Below, in pieces: positions 1-11,932 of a DNA stretch of 64,000 nt (position 1 is the first letter of the stretch; the number at the start of each line of letters is the position of its first letter). This DNA is from Dicyema japonicum. Taxonomy: Eukaryota > Dicyemida > Rhombozoa > Dicyemidae. Where the stretch lies: the NCBI GenBank assembly GCA_011109175.1, contig RDEW01000013.1, positions 289,476 to 353,475 on the forward strand. Direction: 5' to 3'. The notes beneath the pieces were generated by a model that saw nothing but the letters and a program-made list of their open reading frames with translations, did no database searches and was not told where the DNA came from. The position numbers and the translations under genes were made by a program.

Positions 1-1782
1 AAATCGATGCTCTTCTTATAATTAGTACCGGAGAGTCTCTCCTGGCGTAAAGTGATAAGTATCTATCCATCACAATTAAAAGGTCTCTGTCTATGTTGTC
101 AATATCACTTCGGGAATAAGGTCCCTCCTTCCAGTTTTTGAGGTTTCTAGATATGTATCTTCTGTAGTGTTCCCAATTTAGCCATAACCTGTGAACACTG
201 ACTCCGTAGTGCCCGGAGCCAGGTTCAGTGTCATTTCTTGGTGGATGTGGTCACTCGATGTCCACATGATCATCGGTCTCCCACATAAGTGTAGAGCAGT
301 GGTGACACAAGGAACACGCCAAGCATATCTCCACCGTGATGAGAAGTGATTGGCTCTTCCGACGTCATGATCTCGAAACCAGTTTTATCACTCAATTTTC
401 TAGTCTGACCATCATCGTTAGTTCCGAGCATCCATATTTAACGTTCTTCGCGTTTAGATCTCATACCAGGACAGACATACCGTTTCCTGCAAAGAATTCT
501 TCAATATCTGTGAGCACTTTCTGAGGTCTTTTGAATACATCCTCCAACGTATATCCAAACAGCCATCAGCGCCTCAACGGAAACAAATTCACAATGTGTA
601 TTCATAATAACTTTTGGCTCACGTATCTGTAGATCATTACTGTATAATGTGGTTCCAGTACCAGCTCTGCACCTTCTACCCATGGTATTTCTATAGAATT
701 ATATTCCTGTAGCATTTTGGTGTTGGTCTTTTTCACCTTGGTCTCGTTGACCATCAGAATGTCAATCTTGGTGACGAAGGAGTAGTGCCAGGTCATGACG
801 CCTCTTCTTCAGGGATCGGGCATTCACCAGCACTATCTTCAGACTTTTTTCAATTTTCTTTTAGGTGGCCTAGATCTCCATGGCCAGGTCCACCATTCTT
901 CGTAAATCCACCCCAAGTATACCGCTTAGTTCTTTAGTTTTGATATTATTTCCTCCAGTTTTTTTGCAATTCTCCCTGGTATCTTTTCACTGGGTAGCCA
1001 GGCCGATTCTCGTGAATGAGGAGCTGGTTCATTCTTGTTAATCCTTAAGCCAATTATTCTTTTTTTCTACTTTTTTGGTTATAACATTCATCTGTTTCGG
1101 TTCCGTTCTGTTGATTCGGAGACTTAGGTTACGCCTGGCCTCCACTAGCACAGGGCATCCTCCATACTGGCACCGTGTTTTGTTGATCCGCAGTTAACGC
1201 ACTTAGGTTCAAGACCCGGGTCCGCACTGCACTTGGAGGTGTCATGCTCTCCCGCACGAGGAAGTATTTCTTCTTTCCCGTGCACTGGTATGCAAAGTGA
1301 CCGACCTGCTGACAGTTGTAGCAGATCGCGGTCCTCTTCTCATCCACTCACAGGAGATCTTGTTTGTTCCTATGTAGAAGCCACAACGTATTAGCGATGT
1401 GGCCTCCGATTTACTATTAATCGAGACCTTCGCCATTGGCACGGCTGCGATCCTCTGGACATTCGGGTAACTTTTGTAGTTGAGGGAGCCATCTCCTGGA
1501 GGTAGTCCATGAGGTCGTCCTCCTTCACCCAGAAAGATTGGTTCCTGAGGACAATCTCAGACGGTTTAATTGAAAACGCAATTCCCCAAGCTTTAAATAG
1601 CCGCGTGGCGGCATGTGGTGTTTCGTGGCTAATTGGTTGAAGTTGATGTTTTGTTCGTCTGTTCCTCCTCTCTTTTCCAAGAAGGACCAAGTTCTTCCAT
1701 TTATTTGGAATAAGTGATTGTTTATGGACAGATTGGAAATAGCAGTAATTGCGTAAATAACCATATTACCGATATGCTTCAA
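1..1782 (-). pseudogene. Decayed non-LTR retrotransposon: Gag-like ORF1 with zinc knuckle plus start of an APE-type endonuclease
   Basis: Read on the minus strand, 1782 to about 1129 carries an ORF1 (Gag-like) broken over three frames; its end holds a CCHC zinc knuckle, CYNCQQVGHFAYQC (C-X2-C-X4-H-X4-C), near 1300. After a gap, about 850 to 1 encodes degraded endonuclease pieces: a VNETK stretch near 740 (equivalent to the catalytic ETK motif), a CEFVSVE stretch near 590, an NMDARN stretch near 440 (the GD-NAR motif region) and an SSDH near 260. The order ORF1 then endonuclease is typical of Jockey/I/CR1-type elements. The reverse transcriptase would lie beyond base 1 and is not visible. Several stops and shifts show it is dead. 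The clade cannot be set without the RT. Confidence 0.6.
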
Positions 1783-1879
1783 TATAATTGGAGAAACACC
1801 ATCAGAGTCACACGGACGAAAGGCTTCATATGCATATTAGTGTTCCTGATAATTTCCGGCGAAAATAAACCAGAACACG

Positions 1880-2110
1880 AGGTGGGGTTAGGTCTACGGG
1901 TCATAGGAACTTCAGTCTTTGTAAGTGACCGTGAGTGAGGTCACCTCCTCATGAGTGAGTTTCTTTCCTTTACAAATCAAGTGGTATCTGAATCAATTGC
2001 CTGGTTTATGGACTTTGAGGTTGTTCGAGACACGAACCGCCTATCAGCAAATAATAAAAAAATCAGTTAAGGAATTCACAACCACGTCAATAGAAGTATA
2101 AAAAAACTTG
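1880..2110. repeat. Dispersed repeat, copy 1 (matches 54220-54420)
   Basis: About 150-200 bases here recur with small indels at 54220-54420, in the same orientation. The best match runs through GCCTGGTTTATGGACTTTG and continues to a shared AAGGAATTCACAACCACGTC. In this copy it lies just upstream (minus-strand sense) of the Gag-like ORF1, so it could be the 5' leader of that retrotransposon family. The second copy has no ORF1 beside it. Confidence 0.55.
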
Positions 2111-2289
2111 AGTGAAATTCTATAAGGTTACAGTCGACTAACAACTCTAAATTATATCATATGATTATAATCACTAGTAAACTCTTCAGAACACACTAAG
2201 AAATTGTAGAATTCTTGGGAGAGTGTATTGATAGATCAGGTAAAATTATCGTTACGTCATGTTGTGTTTGGTACAGAGATTCAAAATCA

Positions 2290-3420
2290 CGTTTTCCGAA
2301 GGAATTGAAAATAATATTTCCTCGAGGGTCAAAGATTGGAAGTAAAATCACTGTGTATGTTTGGGGTTTAAGTCAGAATATACATTGTTTTTCTGTACTT
2401 CTGACATATTGCCGTAAGCCACCGATGACTCCATGTTGATCTTCCTGGTCTGAATCGCTTTGACTTATGACAAGTATTGGTAAACTGAATTTGATATTCA
2501 ATGTTGTAATCGACAATGTTTTTCGCAAAGTGGTCAAAAGCACGATCGGCCTGAGATTTTCAATTGGACCTGCAGGTTTCCAGATTTTTGTAAAGGAAGT
2601 AGAACTCCCATCGCGATATCAATTGAGCAATGAGTCCTTAATATCTTGTTAATTATGAAAGTTCTTTTCTGCTAGCTGGGTTGGTGCGTATATTAACAAC
2701 TCCCTACAAATATTGTCATAGCCAGCTGCTCTGTTGTTATTCAGGCGAAGGACTGCTTCGCGAATCTCGGAATCTGTGAACACATTATTAAGTGAACGAG
2801 GCTGTCCTTAGAATTGTGTGAGAGGAATAGTATCCTCCCGATTGAACTGCTTGCTAAAGTGTTGGGGTGTAAGTCCAATACCAAGTGAGCGAACTCATAT
2901 TAAATTTTTAGATTGGTTTTAGCTTACCCGCGCTTGAGTAAACGCACAACCATAAACATTTTTGCACCTGAATGTAATCTTTCCACTTCCAATACTCGTT
3001 GGTTCAAAAAGTCAGACCATGATCGGAGCACACTCTTCTTAATTTCATGTTGGATTGTATTCCGCAATTTTTTAATTCGGATTTTCGTTCAGGATCACAA
3101 GTTTCAATTTGAAGTCTTATATCTCGTTGACGGATAGACAATTCATTGACTGTCGAGTTATATGCTTTTTTTGATCTTCCTTTCATAGTATTTTCGCGAA
3201 TCCCAACTGTTTCCTCGGCAGTCGTCATTATGGCTACAGAGATTCTTTTCCACACGATGTGGGGTAGGCCATCTATAGAATATTGGATAGATACTGGTCC
3301 ATTCGCTGCTGGTATCTCGTGAGGAGTGTAGGATTATTTACTAATTCTTCTCCCGCTATCATCTGTGTTATTCTGGGACATGCATGATTCGTATATAACA
3401 TTCCATAAAACCTGCTAAGA
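2290..3420 (-). pseudogene. Decayed LINE-I copy: linker and 5' half of RT
   Basis: On the minus strand, about 3420 to 3000 encodes the endonuclease-RT linker, alignable by eye with the better copies at 36426 and 57085 (RQRDIRLQIE here against TQKELRLRME there). About 2880-2650 encodes LNNNRAAGYDNICRELL, the conserved RT-0 region, and about 2450-2380 encodes FRPGRST and WSHRWL, the next RT block. The catalytic YADD block was not found. Frames change repeatedly and stops are frequent. Confidence 0.6.
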
Positions 3421-3949
3421 TCTACTAAATGTCTTTAATAAAAGTAAATTGATTGTCTTCGTATGTACGGACGTTCCGGAAATTCCTATATACTCCTCGT
3501 AAAACAAATATGAAATGTGGTGTTGCTACATACTCCTGAGAAATTATATTTATTAGATGTTGTTTTAGACGAGTTATCCCTCAACGACTAACATTGAAAA
3601 TAACAATAATCATTTTAAAATAACTCCTGGTTATTTGAGCAAATCTCTCTCGCTATCTTAAGAGGGAATAGCCACGCAGTCAGGGCAGCCTCTATATAAC
3701 CGTTACTCGACTTTCTTTCTTCAATAAAATTTATTTTAAAACATTAACAACAAATTTTCACTTTTTTTGTATTTTATTTAGACATTGATTTTGTTTTAAA
3801 TTACTTTATTTATTCTTATTAAGGATTTTTAATTTATGTGAGTAGGTTATATTCAAGGGTTTACAACAACAATTTATTACCAAGAGTTAAGAAGTTTTCA
3901 GGAAGGGATTACATCTGTATCCTACCATAAAGCTTGGAATCCGCACCTA

Positions 3950-4740
3950 GACCCTTCCTCTTTAAAAAAATTTCAGAACGTTTTTTTTTCAGTTTTATAT
4001 ATGTGTCCTTGATCTTTGATCTCCTCAGGAAACCATTGATCCGCCACAATCTTGCTAATCGATTTAACAGATTGTCTTCGTTTTTGTTTAGATGTCTCTC
4101 AGTTTTTCATTTAAGGAAAGCTTAATTGCAGCTCTCCTTGTCTTCTCTATGAAGGAGAAAATCTTCTCCCTCTTTGAACCAGCCCTCCCACCCATAAAGT
4201 AGACTAGGGAGAATAACTCATTTGAAGATGAACAGGTCACAACTAACATGTAACGTGTAACTTTCGTGAAAAGCTATCTTCCTCCTCTCTCTTATGTCAT
4301 CCATGTAATATCCTGCGTGTCCATAGTCGACCACCAAGTAGCGCAGACTGTGTGCATTGTTTACTCCCAGTGTTTATTTTTGTTTCAAGTGCTTTTTCAC
4401 ATTGCTTATTCAGAGTGCGCATGATTTTTCAGAAGAGAGCTTTAACCCTCTCATGTTAGACCATTGCTCAATCTGGTCCACATACTCCCGGATCCTTCCT
4501 TCAGATATATAAGATTATAGAGATGTGTCCACCACAATTACGGCATTGGCATAAATAAGAAGACTAGTATTAATATTCCTCGGACGTGGAAAACTCGCCA
4601 TGATATATTAAACAAAGTAGTGCTCAATACTGAACCTTGTGGTACTCCACTCTTGAATGATATTGCATCAGATATATTTCCATACACCTTTCCTGAAGAT
4701 AATTTTTTAGTCAAACAAATATCTTGGAACACGTGCTATA
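3950..4740 (-). pseudogene. Decayed LINE-III RT fragment with mutated catalytic site
   Basis: Minus-strand reading shows a CR1/Jockey-like RT core, SGVPQGSVLSTTLFNI near 4640, followed near 4545 by IYANAVIVV, where the canonical IYADD has become YANA and lost both catalytic aspartates. Further down (about 4200) it reads LPSLLYGWEGWF, matching the C-terminal region of the better copy at 53791-54060 (FLIYGYQGWF). The element is inactive by catalytic mutation as well as by frame breaks. Confidence 0.65.
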
Positions 4741-4799
4741 AAAGCTGGTTTAACAACGCTTCATACACTGTCGAATGCTTTCGTGATATTAAGACATTT

Positions 4800-5345
4800 A
4801 AGTTTATTTTCTGAGAATAGGATTTTTTCTAAAAAAATAAATTTTGCAGTTGTATAATTGAAATATTGATTTAAAATACAATCAAAATTGGGTCAATGCA
4901 GTAACAATATCATGACCTATAATTTGACAAAAGTGGAATTTCAGGATTGGATCTGTTACGTCAGACTCTAAATCATAGAAAAAGTGGAAGAGTTTAGTTC
5001 ACCACGATTTTATAAATATTAAATTTATTTGTTCCAATAAATAAAAGTTTAGTTAAGATAATATTTTAGGGTAAGCTTTTTGATACTTGAGGACATCTTA
5101 AGGTTTTTGGATCTTAGGGTAGTAAATCTTAAACGCTAAAATTCGATCAAAAGACTCTAAAAAAGATATCGTCTAAAATGTGTTACTATGTTAAATTAAT
5201 TTTTTAAATATTAGTTAAATTAATTTTATATTCGTGGTGTTCTTTTAATGATTGGAGTTGGTCGATCCTACAAAAATGAAATATTATTACTCAAGCCATA
5301 TTCGGTTAAAATACGTATTAGCAAGATGTTTCCTTTTCTTTTTCT
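4800..5345. other. AT-rich intergenic stretch, nothing recognised
   Basis: No ORF, RNA motif or repeat that I recognise. It separates the LINE-III fragment from the 3' end of the anoctamin gene and may include its 3' untranslated region. Confidence 0.4.
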
Positions 5346-7935
5346 CTAGTAAAACAGCTTTGGGATATCAGGGACCAAAATATCAATTAACTTTTGAATC
5401 GAAAATATAACTTTCTGTTATTTTTCAAATAAAATTTAAACCTCAAAAATAATGATGAAGGCCAATTTTATTGCGAGTATTTTCCAATAATAAATAGTGT
5501 GAAGTCCGTTTTGATCTCTGAATCCGTGATATCTTAAAGAATAGCTATTGTGCTATACCTGCAACTGTTTCCATCAGAATCAACATATGTCGATGTAGTA
5601 AAGTTGATGAAACCCTTCATATCACTCCTAAAGCTATCTTGTAGACAACTCTTTCCAGAAAAGTGGAGTAAAAGCAATCAGCGCTGCCTAAATGTAATTT
5701 TATTTAACTAACATTGATAAAAACACTAATTTTGACTAAAACGGTCAGAATTTCGTACCAAATACCGATATTCTTACACCTTGTTCCCACCATTCGTCGA
5801 TAATAGCTAACAAATTTAATGGCGTCTATTCTAATTTCAAAAATGTTGTTAATCAGAAAACAGGGTAAAAGAGGAAACGCTATTGAAAATAAAACGATAG
5901 ACCAACTGCAGAACTACCAGTGAATAAAAATCAAACCCATTGAAGATATTCGTCCACCAATCCGGGATTCTCAAAAGGAGAAATCTCTTTCCCATGGCTT
6001 TGTATTTGCTTAGGACTAGTGGTCGTTTTAGTTTTTTTTTATGTATCTAAGTATTATTTAAATCTATACGGAATTAAAATCTTAATATTATTAAAGATAT
6101 GTGTCCCCAAGACTATAACCCCAAGTTGAATCCCCAGATCATACATACACCCACTTTCACTACACTTTGACCTTAAAATTGATTATTCACCTGTTCAAGT
6201 CTCGTGTCAAATATTTTGTTGTAATTTCCCGGATAACCTGAAAATCTTGAGTGTTATCTTTAATATAGTACCTTCCCTTAAAAAAGGCAATGTACATAAG
6301 GGGGGGAAAAATTGACAAATTGGAAAATAAAGACTTTGATTGCAAAATGATTTTCAAAATGTATTTGAGTTTTGTGCATTTCTATATATAAATTACAGTT
6401 ACCCCATTCTGTTAATTTTCGTGCAAATTTTTTATACAAAAATCCCAGTATTTAATGATTATAAAACTCAGGGAACTTCCAGTGATAGAAGCGATAAGCC
6501 TTGACCAAATTTTGCTTTCGTTTTTATAGATTAGTTTAGAAACTATGCTTCTATAGACCACCACGGAAATTGCGAAATTATGGCCACAAGGACTAGGAAT
6601 TGTTATTATTTCTGACCATCGATATAGAACTGAAAAGATATTATTTTTCGTAAAACTAATTTTGAAAATTTTATATATGGTTCAAGTATGTCGGTCACTT
6701 GTTTTTTAATTTATTTTTGCTTAGCTGCATATTGGGGTCGTATTTTTTTCTAAAATGATAGGATTTACAACATGATCACTATCGAGCATTCCACATCCCC
6801 ATGTTGCATTATCATGCTCTTTCGCTTCCAAAATTCAAGAAATACAATCGCTAAAGTAAACATTGTTGTTACCCCAAATGGAAATAAAAACAGAGTAGCC
6901 AACAGATCCGTTGTTATCAAAAAAGTAACCAACTTTGTTCTCTAAACAGTAATTTTTTAGTTTCCAATGAGAGCAATTTCGCATATAGAGCACATGGTGT
7001 CATTACTAGTACAATATTCGTAACTACAACGAGACCATTGATTACATTAAATCTGAGTATTTCAGAGATACACCTCCGTAAATGAACACTATAACCCCAC
7101 TAACTGCTGCCACTGCTAAATATACTGTGTAGAATCCTTTAAATAACATAAATTCACCAAGCCACGAAAAATACATTCCAACTGCTCGCCAAAATAATTG
7201 CATACAATGTCGATAGGTTGGGGAGATAGATCTTTCCAAAATTCGCCAATTCTCTTCAGACACCCTCGCAAGGAAAGATTGTATGCTCAACGTATATAAA
7301 TTTTTATTACGTCGTGTAATGGATAAGCGGCTTCGAATACCTTCTTTTCTATTAATCCAGAAATTCCCACTTCTGATAATCGTTTGGGTTTGTCTTGCAC
7401 TCACAAAGTATTTCCCAGGCAACCCTTTGACGTTGCATTGGAGAAAAAAAACTGTCTTGGTTATCAATTCCTTCATATCTAATATACTATAAGCGAATGA
7501 CCTTTTACGATTTTGATCAACAAAGAAAATTTTGATGTAATTATTTACTTTCTGGGATTTGTTTAAAAGTCTCCGATACAATGTTTTTCGTTCGATTCCT
7601 TGTTCAACCTAAATATGCAAGTCGTGAACTTTGATGGTTGCTAACAGTTTCATTAATTCTGCATATTTGCATAATAAATCAAATGGAATAAACAGTTTAA
7701 CAAAATTTTTTCCAAATTCAGATGTTTCCTTGAATTATACTAAATTTACATTTTCTATCTCAACTCCTAAATTAATTAATTCCCTCAGAAAAAAGATTAT
7801 AATTTCACTATTTTCTTCTTTATTATAAACAAGCACAAAATCTAGGATTATCAGAGATTATTACCAATTATTCTCTTTCCGTCATTAAAGTATGATAGCT
7901 GTTGTCCATTTATTTTAATTCATAATGACAATTAA
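5346..7935 (-). CDS. ANO: Anoctamin/TMEM16-family membrane protein (multi-exon, 5' end unresolved)
   Basis: TMEM16 proteins are dimeric membrane proteins with about ten transmembrane helices that act as calcium-activated chloride channels or lipid scramblases. In minus-strand order I see: NDGKRIIDFVLVYN (N-terminal cytoplasmic domain, 7870-7820); a block matching the HAPWEVLCRYAE region, here IPFDLLCKYAELMKL (about 7690-7640); the long exon 7581-7042 ending in MYFSWLGEFMLF and VIVFIYGG (TM1); GYSVFISIW then FLEFWKRKS (about 6900-6830); the FG...NNI-EIR-DA block (5930-5720); GFINFTTSTY (about 5600); RYHGFRD then IKLAFIIIFE (5530-5440); and VPDIPK near 5360. Clear introns are 7842-7864 (23 nt), 6851-6872 (22 nt) and 5415-5441 (27 nt). 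Bases 5938-6830, which should encode the middle helices, were not resolved. The 5605-5937 part has small indels that break frame. The start codon was not found. Subfamily is undetermined. Confidence 0.85.
5605..5937 (-). repeat. Anoctamin exon region in its gene context; duplicated at 10800-11134
   Basis: This part of the anoctamin gene is present a second time at 10800-11134 in the same orientation, roughly 90-95% identical by eye. This copy lies in colinear gene context but has single-base deletions relative to the other copy, for example in short T and A runs, so its reading frame is broken while the isolated copy reads open. Confidence 0.85.
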
Positions 7936-7939
7936 GTAT

Positions 7940-7976
7940 TATATTATTATTATTAATATTATTATTATTATTATTG
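7940..7976. repeat. ATT-rich simple repeat
   Basis: A run of TATTATTATT-type units just 5' of the anoctamin gene on its strand. It resembles the AAT-type tails of the LINE-I family and could be the remnant tail of an otherwise lost minus-strand insertion. Confidence 0.5.
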
Positions 7977-8099
7977 AATCAGAAAACCACCGTCATAACC
8001 AAAACATACAAATTCAGATGATCCCGGCTTATTGGTTGAACAGGTCACCTGGTTCTTGAATTATTGTCTATTTCACACATATACCATCTTCTGATCTCA

Positions 8100-10555
8100 A
8101 AGGCTCGTTTATGACCTTTTGTGTGGAGATTGGAATGCTAAAGTGGGACACTGTCTATGGAGAGAACCCTATATGGGTAGACATGCCAGGGGGAAAAGGA
8201 ATATGTCAGGAGAATCGTTCGTGCAATTTTGTAACATGCTTGACTACTTAATATGTAATTCTGCATTCGATCACAATGCGAGGCATAAGACATTGTGGAC
8301 TGGACTCAGAAAGAATGGAAATGGTGACTATGTCCGGATATACAACCAGATTGATCATGTTATGTTAAAAGATCTCTTCGTGCTTTACTAAAGACTCCCG
8401 GAGCTATGGAGGTACCATCACTTATAGTGATCATAAACTTTTCAGAATGAAATGATATTTCGGAATAGATGGAGCTAGAAAGAATAGAGCTTATCTGGAT
8501 CGTTGTGGAAAAATTATGTTTATGTGAGAAGACGCGTGAAGATTATTGTATGGCAATTAAGAGGGAGATCCCCCAGAGATGATTTGGAATGCTACTGTTG
8601 ATGGAAATAAAGAAGGCAGTTTCGATGTGCTTGGGAAAAAAGGCCGGCAGATTTAAAGGGGTCTTCGATCACGAAATTAGATGAGAATGGAATCATGTAC
8701 AAATAATAATACTTACAACGAGTTAAGAAGAGAAAGAAATCGCATTGTCAAGGAGATTAGAAGGAAGAAGAAGAAATTTATGTCAAGAAAATTGACGAAC
8801 GTGTCAGTGAAATTGAAAAGTAGGGAAACGGAACGCAAATGTTTCGAGCAGTTCGCCTTTTGGAGAGGAGAGTTCAACCTACAAATATCTGTATTCACGA
8901 CAGCCAAGGGAGGAATGTTTTGGACAATAAAGAAAAGACTGAGATTATTGCCGAACATTTTTCAGGACTTTTAAACGGAAATGAAATTTCAAATTTGGAG
9001 CCATTTGAGAAATCACCAAGAAGCCTGCATCTACCGATCTCTACTGAAGAAACTAACTTGGCAATCAAAAAATTAAACAACAACAGGGCAGCTGGACCAG
9101 ACAACATACACGGAGAAATGATCAAATACGCACCATGCGAATTGGCAATCGTTATTTCAAAAATCTCCAAAATGGTATTTGAGACACACTGGCTTTGAAA
9201 CTCGGTGATGGAATATTGATCCCTCTGCATAAACCAGGAAAGAACAAGGGACCGAAAAAATCTAAGACCTGTGATACTACTGCGAAAATTGAGAAAGATA
9301 CTATCCCTGATGACCCTTAGTCGGATATCTTCTGATGTTTATTAATTTTTGTCGCTGGGACAGAGTGGGTTCAGAAAGGGACACTCGTCCACAGATGCTG
9401 TTTGGTCCCACAGGTGGATATGTGCCATGTGTCAACAATACAGGAGTGATTTTGGGAGTGGACATGTCCAGTGCGGTTGACACTGTCAACAGAAAAACAT
9501 TGTTGGACGTTGCTGGGAGTTTTCTTGATAAGGACAACACAAGACTTGTCCGTTTCCTATCATCAAACACTGAATTAACTGTACAAGTTGGGAACACAAC
9601 ATCGAAGCCTTTCGGGACAACAGTTGGAATACCTCAGGGAGACTCTATCTCCGGTTCTATCCGTTATATTTGGAAGCGGCATTGAGAGCTCTTAGAACAA
9701 AATGTGAAGGATACATGTTGATGGAGATTATATATGCAGATGACATAGATTTTGTGTCAGAAAATGATCTGGAACTTGGACTTGCTTTAGAGAAAATCCC
9801 TGGAGAATTAAAGAATTGGTATCTGCGAGTAAGTCAGGAAAAGACTGAACACATAAGAATCACAAGGGAATTAAAAATATTGATGAAAAATGGAGGAAAA
9901 AAGGAAATTGGATCCTTACTTAGTAATAGTGAGGACATGATGTATAGAAGAGTTCTAGCCACTGCCATGTATAAGAAAATGCAGAAGATATGGAGTCGAC
10001 AAAAACTAATAAAAACAAATTTAAGAATAAGACTATACAACACATATATAAAGCCGGTGCTTGTGCATAACTCGGGTACATGGGGGACACAGAGATAAAG
10101 CTCAAGAAAATGGATATATTTTATCGAAAACAATTACGCAATTTGATGGGCGTAGGTTGGCCCATGAAGATTTCAAATATGAAATTATACTCTGTCGCAC
10201 AATCGAAGCCAATAAGCATCGACATTATTTAATCAAGTGGAGACTATTTGGGCACGTGCTTAGAATGGACATAAATGACCTGGCAGATATAATAATGGAC
10301 AATTACTTTAACAATGAGAACAAGCCATCGTTCAGAGGAAGACCCAGACTCACTCTACCCGTGGCTCTGAACAAGGATCTTAATGGAATTGGAAGAAATC
10401 TTAAATTTGCAGAAGACCTAGATCTAAGGACAGATGCACAAAGCAGAGGGCGATAGAGACGCCTAGTGAAGCAAATTTCCAAACGTGTTGCACAAACGTG
10501 ACCTTAGTTAATATAACGTTCTTTGGTTCTGTGAAAGTGCTTTTAATAACAATAA
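8100..10555 (+). pseudogene. LINE-I copy, 5' truncated in the endonuclease and frameshifted
   Basis: Begins inside the APE endonuclease with GDWNAKVG (8122), NQIDHV and a degraded SDH near 8430. The linker follows at 8680-8970, then RT from 8839: LNNNRAAGPDNI (RT-0), SDQSGF-type block lost, GVDMSSAVDTVN (9450), VGIPQGDS (9630) and IIYADDIDFVSE (9730) with intact YADD. The C-terminal region reads KWRLFGHVLRMD (10220) and FRGRPRLTLPVAL (10330), the conserved end of this family. At least six frames are needed, so it is dead. The 3' tail near 10530 (GTGAAAGTGCTTTTAATAAC) matches other copies. Confidence 0.8.
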
Positions 10556-10560
10556 TAAGA

Positions 10561-11402
10561 TGATCCCGTCCTCTCTCAACAGTCTTCGCATCTTTTCTCG
10601 GTGTTCCGACTGCGTTCCTGCGCATTTCCGATATGGACGGGGTCAGCATACTCGAGTCCTTCGCAGGGGCACTGTTCCACTTGCCTCTATCATATTTTCA
10701 AGGTTCTGGATTTCCCCGCGGGAAGATTTCCTTGTAGGTTTGCTGCCTTCACTCGAATGTGGCAGATCTTGTCCAAATTCGTTGCAACAAGGTTAGATCT
10801 GATGAAACCCTTCATATCACTCCTAAAGCTTATCTGTAGACAACTCTTAAAGTGGAGGTAAAAGCAATCAGCGCTGCCTAAATGTAATTTTATTTAACTA
10901 ACATTGATAAAAAACACTAATTTTGACTAAAATGTTCAGAATTTCGTACCAAATTCCGATATTCTTACACCTTGTTCCCACCATTCGTCGATAAAAACTA
11001 ACAAATTTAATGGCGTCTATTCTAATTTCAAAAATGTTGTTAATCAAAGAAAACAAGGGTAAAAGAGGAAACGCTATTGAAAATAAAACGATTAGACCAA
11101 ACTGCAAAACTACCAGTGAATAAAAGTCAAACTCCAGATATTACATGCCTATCCTATTGTAGCCTCAATGAACATCCACTCAGATCTTTTTTGTCTCTTA
11201 GGTTTCCCAAGTACGCCATCAGAAAGTTGATTTTCCTCGTACAAGTCAATAACATATTTTCGACATGTTTTGTAAAGGTTAAGGTGTCAAAGGTAACTCC
11301 TAGGAATTTCTGGAATTTGTTTTGCGGGATATTTTTCCCATCCAGTGTGACGTCAATCGATACTTTCCCTAGTCTTCTGTTTGTCGTGAATAGGGTCAAC
11401 AA
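10561..11402 (-). pseudogene. LINE-II 3' fragment, split by an anoctamin-derived segment
   Basis: On the minus strand 11402-11136 encodes the end of a Jockey/CR1-like RT (LFTTNRRLGKV, then FLGVTFDTLTF, the conserved LGV-D block). After the foreign piece 11134-10800, the stretch 10799-10561 encodes the family's C-terminus (SEHREKMRRLLREDGII), comparable with KEEHRERMRILLERIGIT in the 29715-32530 copy. The two halves are in the expected order, so the anoctamin piece either inserted here or marks a rearrangement. Confidence 0.65.
10800..11134 (-). pseudogene. Duplicated anoctamin gene fragment inside a LINE-II remnant
   Basis: Encodes on the minus strand a clear TMEM16 segment: FGLIVLFSIAFPLLPLFSLI, then NNIFEIRIDAIKF and a KNIGIWYEIL stretch (11107-10900). 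It is a second copy of 5605-5937. It keeps intronic sequence, including a 25-nt intron-like stretch (GTTAG...TTTAG) after the KISVF codons, so it was copied as DNA and not from spliced mRNA. Both edges fall in LINE-II sequence. It lacks the rest of the gene and cannot make a functional protein. Confidence 0.85.
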
Positions 11403-11435
11403 TGACTTCTCCGGGCTATTATTGTTATGTTAACC

Positions 11436-11605
11436 ATCATTGCTCTTCCACACTCCACTGGAGGGGTTTCCACAACTGCATGTAATGGACGTCTTACCCT
11501 TTATGCTGATTCCGAATGGACTCTGTTTCTGTAGAAGTGGAAACTGGATAATTAGTTGGTTACTTTAACTTCTTTCTCGGTGTATCCGGGGTTAATAAAT
11601 AATCA
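11436..11605 (+). repeat. SINE-like dispersed repeat, 5' truncated
   Basis: Contains the family core CTCCACTGGAGGGGTTTCCA and the 3' part ending in CGGGGTTAATAAATAA, an A/T tail typical of retroposed elements. Lacks the hairpin head present in other copies. Confidence 0.6.
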
Positions 11606-11763
11606 TCAATCATTATTATAAAATTACTCCAAAATAACTAATTTAAATAACAAAAGTATATTAATAATTAATAAAATATGACCACATCTCTACAAAGCAA
11701 TCAGAAGACTAATTGGTTGAGGATTTCTTTGCTTTGTCTGTTTCTTCTCTTCACTTTCTTACT

Positions 11764-11932
11764 AGAGTCGCTTCATGTGATCCACCTGTCTCAGGTGGCA
11801 CTCAGTGACAGGCTCACACGAAAAAGGATCATTTGTTCTCCCCCACTCCACTGGAGGGGTTTCCAAAATTGCTTGGAATGGACGTTTTTTACCTTTATGG
11901 TCGTTCCGGATGGACTTGTATGACTTTGAAGG
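11764..11932 (+). repeat. SINE-like dispersed repeat with hairpin head
   Basis: Begins with ACTAGAGTCGCTTCATGTGA and then the palindrome CCACCTG-TCT-CAGGTGG, followed by the core CTCCACTGGAGGGGTTTCCA and GTTCCGGATGGACTT. Lacks the 3' tail portion. Other copies: 11436, 15085, 16310, 21125, 26183 (minus), 26430. Confidence 0.65.

Noticed and set aside
7940-7976. Regulatory tandem repeat upstream of anoctamin
   Set aside because: A simple ATT run like many in this genome, and like LINE tails; no evidence for regulation.
10898-11107. Independent 69-residue membrane protein
   Set aside because: It is a fragment of the anoctamin gene, present in context at 5605-5937.
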